A DNA stretch of 5,581 nucleotides, from positions 1 to 5,581 of the forward strand of contig SXXD01000142.1 in assembly GCA_005789685.1 (NCBI GenBank). The letters are read 5' to 3'. The position numbers and the translations under genes are program-made. Source of the stretch: Burkholderiales bacterium (GTDB lineage: Bacteria; Pseudomonadota; Gammaproteobacteria; Burkholderiales; Burkholderiaceae_C). The stretch's first letter is position 1; each line of letters begins with the position of its first letter. This document shows positions 1 to 5,581 of the stretch, one piece after another. Below the pieces are notes generated by a model that had not been told where the DNA came from, ran no database searches, and saw nothing but the letters and a program-made list of their open reading frames with translations.

Positions 1-18
1 CCATTGAACTACTCCCGC
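1..18 (-). tRNA. tRNA-Gly, 5' end only (cut by window edge)
   Basis: Read on the minus strand, positions 18 to 1 give GCGGGAGTAGTTCAATGG. This is the acceptor 5' strand, the start of the D arm and the D loop typical of bacterial glycine tRNAs of the GCGGG-n-GTAGTTCAATGG type. The rest, including the anticodon, lies beyond position 1, so the isoacceptor cannot be read; in the comparable Tyr-Gly-Thr-tuf clusters of proteobacteria it is usually a UCC-reading tRNA (recalled knowledge). It follows tRNA-Tyr by 60 bp on the same strand, with no promoter-like sequence of its own seen between them, so co-transcription is likely. Confidence 0.82.
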
Positions 19-32
19 AGTCTCTCCAAATA

Positions 33-49
33 AATTACAAAAAGTAATT
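33..49. repeat. AT-rich inverted repeat between the two tRNA genes
   Basis: Positions 33-38 (aattac) and 44-49 (gtaatt) are perfect 6-bp inverted copies separated by five A residues (five U in the transcript). It lies in the 60-bp spacer between tRNA-Tyr and tRNA-Gly. In a shared precursor this AU-rich segment could be a weak hairpin or a single-stranded endonuclease target that separates the two tRNAs. The stem is AT-only except for one G-C pair per arm, so it is not a convincing terminator. A functional role is inference. Confidence 0.35.
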
Positions 50-78
50 CACCAAGTAAGCATCAAAGCAAGTTTTGC

Positions 79-164
79 TGGTGGAGGAGACTGGATTCGA
101 ACCAGTGTAGGCGTAAGCCAACAGATTTACAGTCTGCCCCCTTTAGCCACTCGGGCACCCCTCC
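79..164 (-). tRNA. tRNA-Tyr (anticodon GTA), CCA encoded
   Basis: This is a complete 86-nt type II tRNA on the minus strand, decoding UAU/UAC. The acceptor stem pairs GGAGGGG (positions 164-158) with CTCCTCC (89-83), with one G-U pair. The discriminator A is at 82 and the genome encodes CCA at 81-79. The anticodon stem encloses loop CTGTAAA with anticodon GTA at 130-128. A long variable arm with a three-pair GGC/GCC stem (110-119) is followed by T stem ACTGG/CCAGT (90-106) around loop TTCGAAT. A long variable arm with GTA is diagnostic of bacterial tRNA-Tyr. It lies 59 bp after ung and 60 bp before a tRNA-Gly, resembling the Tyr-Gly-Thr-tuf tRNA cluster of proteobacteria. Confidence 0.97.
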
Positions 165-178
165 TCAGCGAATCTCGG

Positions 179-208
179 ATTATGCCACTTTTTTTCAGGC
201 TTCAGCAA
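179..208 (-). promoter_or_regulatory. Probable sigma-70 promoter of the tRNA-Tyr/tRNA-Gly unit
   Basis: On the minus strand, positions 187-179 read TGGCATAAT, an extended -10 element (TGn plus CATAAT, 5 of 6 matches to TATAAT). A weak -35 candidate, TTGCTG (208-203), lies 18 bp upstream. Transcription would start near 172, leaving a leader of roughly 8 nt before the mature tRNA 5' end at 164. This position, between the ung stop codon and the tRNA, is where a stable-RNA promoter would be expected. The -10 is good and the -35 is weak. No start site has been mapped. Confidence 0.55.
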
Positions 209-223
209 GCTTCAAGGGCGAAA

Positions 224-1009
224 TTACCATAGGATGGGGGTTTTCTTTTGCCCCTCAAGCCAGCGGTTCACCTGGCCAAAATGACCACAACCCATGAACG
301 GGGTGGGTGGCCGCAAAGCAGATAAGGGCGATGGGTGATTGGCCTTCAAAACCAAGTGTCGGCCCTGGCCGTTGAAAGCCTCAATCTGGCTGGCTTTGCT
401 TTGGGCATGGGCGCCCCACAACAAAAACGCTTTGGGCTTTGGGTGTGCAGAAAGTGATTGTATGACTTTGTCAGTAAGCACTCCCCAACCCCAATCGCTA
501 TGACTGGCAGGTATTGACTGCTCTACTGTCAATGCCGTGTTGAGCAGTAAAACGCCTTGTTCAGCCCAACGCACCAAGCTGCCTGCGTCGGTACCGGAGG
601 GAATGGGCGAACCCAAGTCACGCTGAATTTCTTTGAAAATATTGCGCAAACTGGGCGGAATTTTCTGACCCTCTCCCACAGAAAAAGCCAAGCCCTGCGC
701 CTGATCAGGGCCGTGATAAGGGTCTTGCCCCAAAACCACCACTTGAACTTCCTCAAAGGGGGTGAGCGCCAAAGCCCGATAAGGAGAATGCGGAAAGATC
801 ACTTTGCCTGCCGCCAAGCCGGCGCGCAACTTGTGGTCTAAAACAAGCCCCGCTGGGCTGCCCCAAAATTCAGTTAAAAGTTCGCGCCAGGCTTCTGTGA
901 GCGTCTCCATGCAAGGCGGCCAATCGGACGCAAGCAACTGATTGGAGGGCGCCGGTTGCGCCAAATGAGCGCCATCACCGCAGAACAAGTCAGTTTGATT
1001 CAGCCGCAT
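224..1009 (-). CDS. ung: Uracil-DNA glycosylase, family 1
   Basis: This 261-residue enzyme cuts uracil from DNA to start base-excision repair. All family-1 signatures are present: GQDPYHG at 94-100 with the water-activating Asp96 and Tyr98, the uracil-stacking Phe in GLAFSV (Phe109), LLLNTALTV at 154-162 with the uracil-reading Asn157, and HPSPLSA at 225-231 with His225 and intercalating Leu229. The E. coli enzyme has 229 residues; here the catalytic motif lies about 32 residues later, so there is an N-terminal extension. Met34 is an alternative start giving about 228 residues, but neither start has a strong Shine-Dalgarno. A TGA (the trpC stop) lies in frame just upstream, so Met1 is the earliest possible start. 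Three extra residues (proline-rich) follow the HPSPLSALR loop. It starts 15 bp after trpC and is probably read through from the trp operon. Confidence 0.97.
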   Translation of the reverse strand: MRLNQTDLFCGDGAHLAQPAPSNQLLASDWPPCMETLTEAWRELLTEFWGSPAGLVLDHKLRAGLAAGKVIFPHSPYRALALTPFEEVQVVVLGQDPYHGPDQAQGLAFSVGEGQKIPPSLRNIFKEIQRDLGSPIPSGTDAGSLVRWAEQGVLLLNTALTVEQSIPASHSDWGWGVLTDKVIQSLSAHPKPKAFLLWGAHAQSKASQIEAFNGQGRHLVLKANHPSPLSALRPPTPFMGCGHFGQVNRWLEGQKKTPILW

Positions 1010-1024
1010 TTTGGCTGGCTGCTC

Positions 1025-1813
1025 TCAATGAAACAGATCGGCCAGCGCTTGGCCAGGATCGGCTGCACGCATAAAAGCTTCGCCCACCAAGAAGGCATTC
1101 ACATGCGCTTCACGCATTTTTTGGACATCTGCTGTGGACAAAATACCGCTTTCTGTGACCAAAATTCGGTCGACGGGCACATCTTTCAACATGCCCAAGG
1201 TGACGTCCAAGCTGACCTCAAAGCTTCGAAGGTTGCGGTTGTTGATGCCCACCAAAGGCGTCTTGAGTTTCAAAGCGCGGCTTAGTTCTTCTGCGTCATG
1301 CACTTCCACCAAGACCGCCATGTCCAAACTGCGGGCAATGGCCTCCAGGTCCTTCATTTGGGCATCGTCTAAGCAAGCTGCAATGAGCAAAATACAGTCG
1401 GCGCCCATGGCACGCGATTCGTAAATTTGATAGGCATCGACCATGAAGTCTTTGCGCAGCACAGGCAAGTCGCAACTGGCTCTGGCTTGTTTCAAATAAT
1501 CGCTGCCGCCTTGGAAAAATTGAACGTCTGTGAGAACAGACAAGCATGCTGCACCGTGCTCTGCATAACTTTGCGCAATGTCGGCGGGTATAAAGTCAGC
1601 GCGCAACACGCCTTTAGACGGGCTGGCCTTTTTGATCTCAGCAATGACGGCGGCTTCTTGATTGGCTATTTTTCGCTGAATGGCGCCCACGAAATCACGC
1701 GTGAGGACGCGGCTTTCTGCATCTGCACGAACCGCTTGAAACGATTTCATTTGGGAGGCCAAAGCAATTTCTTCATGCTTGACCGCCACAATTTTTTTCA
1801 GAATGTCACTCAT
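1025..1813 (-). CDS. trpC: Indole-3-glycerol-phosphate synthase
   Basis: This 262-residue cytoplasmic TIM-barrel enzyme converts 1-(2-carboxyphenylamino)-1-deoxyribulose 5-phosphate to indole-3-glycerol phosphate, CO2 and water. It has the normal length for a monofunctional TrpC with no TrpF fusion. The active-site set is complete by comparison with the Sulfolobus enzyme: Glu59, Lys61 and Ser64 in [11 protein letters not shown], catalytic Lys121 in VLRKDF, Glu170 in VLVEVH, Asn191 in GINNRNL and Ser222 in the ESGI phosphate loop. The ATG overlaps the trpD stop codon as ATGA, implying translational coupling; only a weak AGG lies 9 nt upstream, inside trpD. The next gene, ung, begins 15 bp after its TGA and in the same reading frame. 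Confidence 0.98.
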   Translation of the reverse strand: MSDILKKIVAVKHEEIALASQMKSFQAVRADAESRVLTRDFVGAIQRKIANQEAAVIAEIKKASPSKGVLRADFIPADIAQSYAEHGAACLSVLTDVQFFQGGSDYLKQARASCDLPVLRKDFMVDAYQIYESRAMGADCILLIAACLDDAQMKDLEAIARSLDMAVLVEVHDAEELSRALKLKTPLVGINNRNLRSFEVSLDVTLGMLKDVPVDRILVTESGILSTADVQKMREAHVNAFLVGEAFMRAADPGQALADLFH

Positions 1814-2847
1814 GCTGCGCTGCCTGTTTTTTGGGTGAATGCAATGAATTGTTCTAGCTTTTGTTTGGCTGCGCCAGACTCAATGACTTGGCGCGCTAAA
1901 GCAATGCCGTCCTTGATGGAAGCCGTGACATTTGCGGCATACAAAGCCGCACCCGCATTCAAAATGACGATGTCGCGCGCTGCGCCAGCCTCGTTGTTCA
2001 AAACACCGCGCAAAACCGCTTGCGATTCCTCGGGCGTTTCGACGCGAAGCGCGCGGTGGCTGGCCATGGCCATGCCAAAGTCTTCAGGGTGAATTTCATA
2101 TTCAGAGAGATGGCCGTCTTTCAATTCACCCACCAAGGTGGATGCGCCCAAGCTCACTTCGTCCATGCCATCGCGGCCGTAGACCACCAGCGCATGCTCG
2201 GCCCCCAAGCGTTGTAAGGCGCGGATTTGAATGCCCACCAAGTCGGAGTGAAACACACCCATCAAGATGTTGGGCGCACCCGCGGGATTGGTCAGCGGCC
2301 CCAAGATATTGAAAATGGTTCGGACGCCCAACTCCTTGCGCAAAGCCGCTACATTTTTCATGGCGGGATGGTGGTTGGGCGCAAACATAAAACCAATGCC
2401 CACCTCTTGCACACACTGCGCAATTTTTTCTGGTGACAAGTTGATGTTGGCACCCAAGCTTTCAAGCACATCAGCGCTGCCCGATTTGCTGCTGACACTG
2501 CGGCCGCCATGCTTGGCTGTTTTTGCGCCTGCAGCAGCAGCCACAAACATAGAGCAGGTTGAAATATTGAAGGTGTGCGAGCCATCACCGCCCGTGCCCA
2601 CGATGTCCACCAAGTGACGCGTGTCAGGCACGTTGACCTTGGTTGAAAACTCTCGCATCACTTGAGCTGCAGCGGTAATTTCGCCAATGGTTTCTTTCTT
2701 CACGCGCAAGCCTGTAATGAGAGCGGCTGTCACGACAGGCGTCAATTCACCATTCATGATCATGCGCATGATGTGCAACATTTCGTCGTGAAAAATTTCA
2801 CGGTGCTCGATGGTTCTTTGTAAGGCTTCTTGTGGCGTGATGGGCAT
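1810..2847 (-). CDS. trpD: Anthranilate phosphoribosyltransferase
   Basis: This 345-residue stand-alone enzyme (not fused to TrpG) transfers phosphoribose from PRPP to anthranilate, the second step of tryptophan synthesis. An N-terminal helical part carries the HREIF and EMLHIM segments. It is followed by the PRPP/Mg site GTGGDG (84-89), NIST (94-97), KHGGRS (112-117), SGSADVLE (122-129), the anthranilate-side Arg176 in VRTIFN leading into LGPLTNPA, and the metal-binding Asp229-Glu230 in GMDEVS. The usual KHGNR motif reads KHGGR here (Gly115). The ATG is preceded by only a weak AAAGA 5 nt away, but the MPITPQEAL start fits Burkholderiales homologs as remembered. It follows the threonine aldolase gene after 55 bp and overlaps trpC by 4 bp. 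Confidence 0.98.
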   Translation of the reverse strand: MPITPQEALQRTIEHREIFHDEMLHIMRMIMNGELTPVVTAALITGLRVKKETIGEITAAAQVMREFSTKVNVPDTRHLVDIVGTGGDGSHTFNISTCSMFVAAAAGAKTAKHGGRSVSSKSGSADVLESLGANINLSPEKIAQCVQEVGIGFMFAPNHHPAMKNVAALRKELGVRTIFNILGPLTNPAGAPNILMGVFHSDLVGIQIRALQRLGAEHALVVYGRDGMDEVSLGASTLVGELKDGHLSEYEIHPEDFGMAMASHRALRVETPEESQAVLRGVLNNEAGAARDIVILNAGAALYAANVTASIKDGIALARQVIESGAAKQKLEQFIAFTQKTGSAA

Positions 2848-2902
2848 GATGGTCTTTGTTTTTCAATTCATGAAAATGGCAATAGTTCCTAGGCCTTGGC
2901 AA
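2848..2902 (-). other. 55-bp spacer between ltaE and trpD
   Basis: This is the only real gap in the operon, since all other junctions are 15 bp or less. On the minus strand it begins with TTGCCA (2902-2897), a 5/6 match to a -35 box, but the best partner at 18 bp is CATTTT, a poor -10 (3/6). No strong hairpin, T-run terminator or leader peptide is visible. It may hold a weak internal promoter for trpD-trpC-ung, or simply be the scar of the ltaE insertion. The sequence does not decide. Confidence 0.3.
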
Positions 2903-3967
2903 TCAAGCGCCGAAGAACTGGCGTATGGCTGCAATAGCGCGGTCAACGCCTGCACGGTCGACATCCAAGTGCGTGACAAATCGCAGTCGGTACAAACCTG
3001 TCATGTCGATGCCTTCAGTTTTTAAATGGGCTTGCAAAGCCGCGCCACGAGGTTTGGCTTCACCCACCAAATCAACAAACAAAATATTGGTTTGAGGTGT
3101 TTCAAATTGCAGGCCGGGAATGCCTGCCAAGCCTTGCGCCAAATGCGCCATGAGTTGATGGTCTTCGGCCATTCTTGTCACGTGATGGTCTAACGCGTAA
3201 GAAACGGCAGCCGCCATGAAGCCCGCTTGACGCAAGCCACCACCGGCCATTTTTCGCAGGCGATGCGCTTTGGCGATGTATTCTTTGGAGCCACACAAAG
3301 CAGACCCCATCGGAGCACCCAAGCCTTTGCTAAAGCAAACAGAGACACTGTCAAAACATTGGGCGATGTTTTTGACTTCATCGTAAGGTGAAGTGCCCCG
3401 TGCTGTCGCTTGCGCCACCGCTGCATTGAACAAGCGCGCACCGTCTAGATGGCGGGCCAAACCTTTTTCTTGAACAAATTTGCTGTAGTCGTTCAAATAA
3501 CTTTGCGGCAGCACTTTGCCACCCCATGTATTTTCCAAGGCCACCATTTTGGTTTTTGCAAAGTGGGCGTCATCGGGTTTGATAGCAGCCTCAATGTCTT
3601 GCAATGCCAAACTGCCATCAGCTTGTTGAGCGAGTGGCTGTGGTTGAACGCTGCCAAACACCGCTGCACCGCCCCCTTCCCATCGATAGCAGTGTGCCAT
3701 CTGTCCCGCAATGTATTCATCGCCACGCTGGCAATGCGACAAGATGCCGCACAAGTTGCTTTGTGTGCCTGTGGACATGAAGAGGGCCGCTTCAAAGCCC
3801 AACATGTTGGCAATTTTTTCCTGCAGCTCGTTCACGCTGGGGTCATCGCCAAACACATCATCGCCGACCAAAGCTTGGGCCATGGCTTCTCGCATGCCGG
3901 CAGTTGGTCGTGTGACGGTGTCGCTTCGAAGATCGACGCGCGCTGAAGAAGATGTGCTTGTGTTCAT
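2903..3967 (-). CDS. ltaE: Low-specificity L-threonine aldolase (PLP-dependent)
   Basis: This 354-residue fold-type I PLP enzyme of the beta-eliminating lyase family cleaves L-threonine and L-allo-threonine to glycine and acetaldehyde. It aligns along nearly its whole length with remembered E. coli LtaE: VDLRSDTVTRPT (11-22), VGDDVFGDDP, STGTQSN, the active-site His92, QPQP, PDDAHFAKTK with His135, LENTWGGKVLP, HLDGAR (173-178) with the PLP-contacting Asp175, SKGLG with Schiff-base Lys214, GGGLRQ (242-247), and RFVTHLDV near the C-terminus with carboxylate-binding Arg329. It has about 9 extra Ser/Thr-rich residues at the N-terminus. ATG follows the trpG TGA after one base, and GGAAGA lies 8 nt upstream, within trpG. 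It is not a known tryptophan enzyme. Tryptophanase belongs to the same superfamily, but the motifs here fit LtaE. Confidence 0.95.
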   Translation of the reverse strand: MNTSTSSSARVDLRSDTVTRPTAGMREAMAQALVGDDVFGDDPSVNELQEKIANMLGFEAALFMSTGTQSNLCGILSHCQRGDEYIAGQMAHCYRWEGGGAAVFGSVQPQPLAQQADGSLALQDIEAAIKPDDAHFAKTKMVALENTWGGKVLPQSYLNDYSKFVQEKGLARHLDGARLFNAAVAQATARGTSPYDEVKNIAQCFDSVSVCFSKGLGAPMGSALCGSKEYIAKAHRLRKMAGGGLRQAGFMAAAVSYALDHHVTRMAEDHQLMAHLAQGLAGIPGLQFETPQTNILFVDLVGEAKPRGAALQAHLKTEGIDMTGLYRLRFVTHLDVDRAGVDRAIAAIRQFFGA

Positions 3968-3968
3968 G

Positions 3969-4547
3969 TCAGTGGTCTTCCAAGAAATTTTTCAGCATGG
4001 CATGACCATGCTCAGTGAGAATAGATTCTGGGTGAAATTGAACGCCTTCAATGGCCAAACTTTTGTGGCGAACACCCATGATTTCGCCATCGTCGGTCCA
4101 AGCGGTAATATCCAAATCGGCTGGGCAACTTGCACGTTCAATGGCCAATGAATGGTATCGATTGACTGTGAATTGTTGGGGAAGGCTTCTAAAGACACCC
4201 TGCTGCGTGGTTTGAATGACACTGGTTTTGCCATGCATCAATTCTTGCGCCCGCACAATTTTGCCGCCAAATGCCGCACCAATGCTTTGATGGCCCAAGC
4301 AAACGCCCAAGATAGGCAACTTGCCGGCAAAGTGCTGAATAGCCGCCACTGAAATACCCGCCTCTGCAGGCGAGCAGGGCCCTGGCGAAATGACCAAACG
4401 ATCGGGCTTTTTGGCGGCGATGCCCTCAAGGTCAATTTCATCGTTGCGAAAGACTTCAATGTCGGCACCGAGCTCGCCAAAGTACTGGACGATGTTGTAA
4501 GTGAAAGAGTCGTAGTTGTCGACCATCAACAGTTTGATTTTTTTCAT
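3969..4547 (-). CDS. trpG: Anthranilate synthase component II (glutamine amidotransferase)
   Basis: This 192-residue class-I glutamine amidotransferase releases ammonia from glutamine for TrpE to make anthranilate from chorismate. Visible are the opening [11 protein letters not shown] segment (8-18), the oxyanion-loop SPGP (54-57), the nucleophile elbow GVCLGHQ with Cys83, HGKTS (105-109) and the catalytic pair His172 and Glu174 in FHPES. Length is normal for a stand-alone TrpG with no TrpD fusion. It starts 5 bp after trpE with GGAG 8 nt before the ATG, and ends 1 bp before the ltaE start. The same subunit often also serves as PabA in organisms without a second copy; whether that applies here cannot be seen. 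Confidence 0.98.
   Translation of the reverse strand: MKKIKLLMVDNYDSFTYNIVQYFGELGADIEVFRNDEIDLEGIAAKKPDRLVISPGPCSPAEAGISVAAIQHFAGKLPILGVCLGHQSIGAAFGGKIVRAQELMHGKTSVIQTTQQGVFRSLPQQFTVNRYHSLAIERASCPADLDITAWTDDGEIMGVRHKSLAIEGVQFHPESILTEHGHAMLKNFLEDH
3976..3981 (-). promoter_or_regulatory. Ribosome binding site of ltaE, inside trpG
   Basis: On the minus strand GGAAGA lies 8 nt before the ltaE ATG, within the last codons of trpG. The stop and start codons are arranged TGA-C-ATG. This supports the chosen start and suggests that ribosomes finishing trpG can reinitiate at ltaE. Confidence 0.7.
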
Positions 4548-4552
4548 GTTGA

Positions 4553-5581
4553 TTACTCCAAGCCTTCTTCCACCAACTCACTGGCACGCAACAAGGCGCG
4601 CGCTTTGTGTTTGGTTTCTTTCCACTCCAGCTCGGGCACCGAGTCGGCCACCACGCCCGCCGCGGCCTGCACATACAACACTTGGTCTTTGATGATGCCT
4701 GTGCGAATGGCAATGGCGACATCCATGTCACCCGCGTAGCTCAAATAGCCACAAGCCCCGCCATACACACCGCGCTTGGTGGGTTCGAGTTTGTCGATCA
4801 GTTCCATGGCATGAACCTTGGGTGCACCTGTGAGTGTGCCCGCTGGAAAAGTGGCCTTGAGCACATCCATGTTGGTCATGCCCTCTTTCAAAATGGCTTC
4901 GACATTGCTCACAATGTGCATCACATGGCTGTAGCGCTCTATGGCAAAGGCTTCGGTCACTTTTACAGAACCTATTTTGGCAATGCGGCCAATGTCGTTG
5001 CGGGCCAAGTCAATCAGCATGACGTGCTCGGCGCGCTCTTTGGGATCGTTGACCAATTCGAGCTCGGCTGCTTTGTCTTTTTCAGGTGTGGCGCCACGTG
5101 GGCGTGTGCCTGCCAAGGGCCTGATGGTGACTTTCACACCTTCTTCGGTTTGTTCTTGGCGCACTAAAATTTCGGGGCTGGCACCCACCACATGGAAGTC
5201 ACCAAAGTTGTAGAAGTACATGTAAGGGCTGGGGTTCAGTGACCTGAGCGCGCGGTACAAAGACAAGGGGCTTTCGGTATAGCGCTTTTTAATGCGCTGG
5301 CCCACTTGTACTTGCATGAAGTCGCCAGCCTCAATGAGGCCCTTGGCTTCCAACACCGCCTTCAAATAATCTTCTTTTTTAAAGTCACGCTCTGCAGGAT
5401 ACGTTTGCGTTGAGTTGACCACCGGTGCGCTGACTGAATACTTCAATTGCTCTTTCAAATCACGCAAACGTTTTTTGGCTTTGGAATAAGCCTCAGGCAT
5501 GCCTGGGTCTGCATAGACCATCAAATAAAGTTTGCCAGACAAGTTGTCAATCACAGCCAACTCTTCGCATTGCAGCAGCAA
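4553..5581 (-). CDS. trpE: Anthranilate synthase component I (5' end outside window)
   Basis: The 342 C-terminal residues of an enzyme usually near 500 residues are present. It aminates chorismate and eliminates pyruvate to give anthranilate, the committed step to tryptophan. The chorismate-binding domain shows (numbering from the window edge) NPSPYMYF (116-123), [11 protein letters not shown] (153-163), DLARNDIGR (191-199), [12 protein letters not shown] (218-229), the [12 protein letters not shown] loop (244-255) and [12 protein letters not shown] (306-317). The NPSPYM segment also forms part of the tryptophan feedback pocket in enteric TrpE; the N-terminal half of that pocket lies outside. 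The codon at the edge is TTG, most likely an internal Leu rather than a start. The lone catalytic domain without a fused TrpG, and the trpG partner 5 bp downstream, separate it from PabB and menaquinone/siderophore relatives. Confidence 0.97.
   Translation of the reverse strand: MLLQCEELAVIDNLSGKLYLMVYADPGMPEAYSKAKKRLRDLKEQLKYSVSAPVVNSTQTYPAERDFKKEDYLKAVLEAKGLIEAGDFMQVQVGQRIKKRYTESPLSLYRALRSLNPSPYMYFYNFGDFHVVGASPEILVRQEQTEEGVKVTIRPLAGTRPRGATPEKDKAAELELVNDPKERAEHVMLIDLARNDIGRIAKIGSVKVTEAFAIERYSHVMHIVSNVEAILKEGMTNMDVLKATFPAGTLTGAPKVHAMELIDKLEPTKRGVYGGACGYLSYAGDMDVAIAIRTGIIKDQVLYVQAAAGVVADSVPELEWKETKHKARALLRASELVEEGLE
4556..4559 (-). promoter_or_regulatory. Ribosome binding site of trpG at the end of trpE
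   Basis: On the minus strand GGAG is followed after 8 nt by the trpG ATG. It overlaps the last codons of trpE, whose TAA lies between the two. This fixes the trpG start and points to coupled synthesis of the two anthranilate synthase subunits, which are needed in equal amounts. Confidence 0.75.

Noticed and set aside
187..215. Rho-independent terminator after ung
   Set aside because: On the minus strand only a 4-bp stem (GCTT/AAGC) is present and it is followed by an A-run, not a T-run; it does not fit a terminator for the minus-strand genes.
908..910. Internal ATG (Met34) as the true ung start
   Set aside because: It would give a near-standard length, but no ribosome binding site precedes it, and the preceding ASDWPP segment resembles N-termini of Burkholderiales Ung proteins as I remember them; kept only as an alternative.
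1427..2092. Plus-strand open frame of 221 codons opposite trpC/trpD
   Set aside because: It lies antisense to two clearly conserved genes, crosses their junction, and shows no recognisable domain; it is a shadow frame.
3449..3946. Plus-strand open frame of 165 codons opposite ltaE
   Set aside because: It is fully antisense to the well-conserved aldolase, with no family resemblance.
4607..5167. Plus-strand open frame of 186 codons, rich in His, Gly and Phe, opposite trpE
   Set aside because: The composition is what the reverse complement of trpE codons gives; there is no domain and no independent signals.
5579..5581. TTG at the window edge as the trpE start codon
   Set aside because: The protein would lack about a third of the normal TrpE length; TTG here is best read as an internal leucine codon of a gene cut by the window end.

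Overview
All genes in this window lie on the minus strand, so the biology reads from position 5581 down to position 1. The window holds most of a tryptophan-pathway operon of the trpE-trpG-(ltaE)-trpD-trpC type, followed by a uracil-DNA glycosylase gene (ung), a tyrosine tRNA gene and the first bases of a glycine tRNA gene. Protein character (for example the TrpD N-terminus and the proline-bearing HPSPL loop of the glycosylase), a GC content that looks to be in the mid-50s by eye, and trpEGDC without trpF/B/A all suggest a betaproteobacterium. The best guess is Burkholderiales, family Comamonadaceae, possibly a Limnohabitans- or Rhodoferax-like freshwater lineage. This placement rests on recalled family resemblance, not on a search.

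Layout in transcription order: trpE (3' two thirds, running off the right edge), 5 bp, trpG, 1 bp, a low-specificity L-threonine aldolase gene (ltaE type), 55 bp, trpD, 4 bp overlap (ATGA), trpC, 15 bp, ung, 59 bp, tRNA-Tyr(GTA), 60 bp, tRNA-Gly (first 18 nt only). The tight spacing implies one polycistronic message from trpE through at least trpC, and probably ung. The tRNAs have their own plausible extended -10 promoter just past the ung stop codon.

Functionally, TrpE and TrpG form anthranilate synthase (chorismate + glutamine to anthranilate), TrpD adds the phosphoribosyl group, and TrpC closes the indole ring to give indole-3-glycerol phosphate. TrpF and TrpA/B must be encoded elsewhere. 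The PLP-dependent threonine aldolase in the middle is not a tryptophan enzyme. It makes glycine plus acetaldehyde from threonine or allo-threonine, and glycine could be turned into serine, the co-substrate of tryptophan synthase, but that link is only a hypothesis. Ung is a DNA-repair passenger. The Tyr-Gly tRNA order resembles the start of the tRNA-Tyr/Gly/Thr-tuf cluster known from many proteobacteria, so tRNA-Thr and tuf may lie beyond position 1.

No mobile element, CRISPR array, phage gene or clearly undescribed system is visible. The window is mostly conserved housekeeping sequence. The most noteworthy features are the ltaE insertion, its 1-bp coupling to trpG, and a few sequence details in TrpD and Ung.
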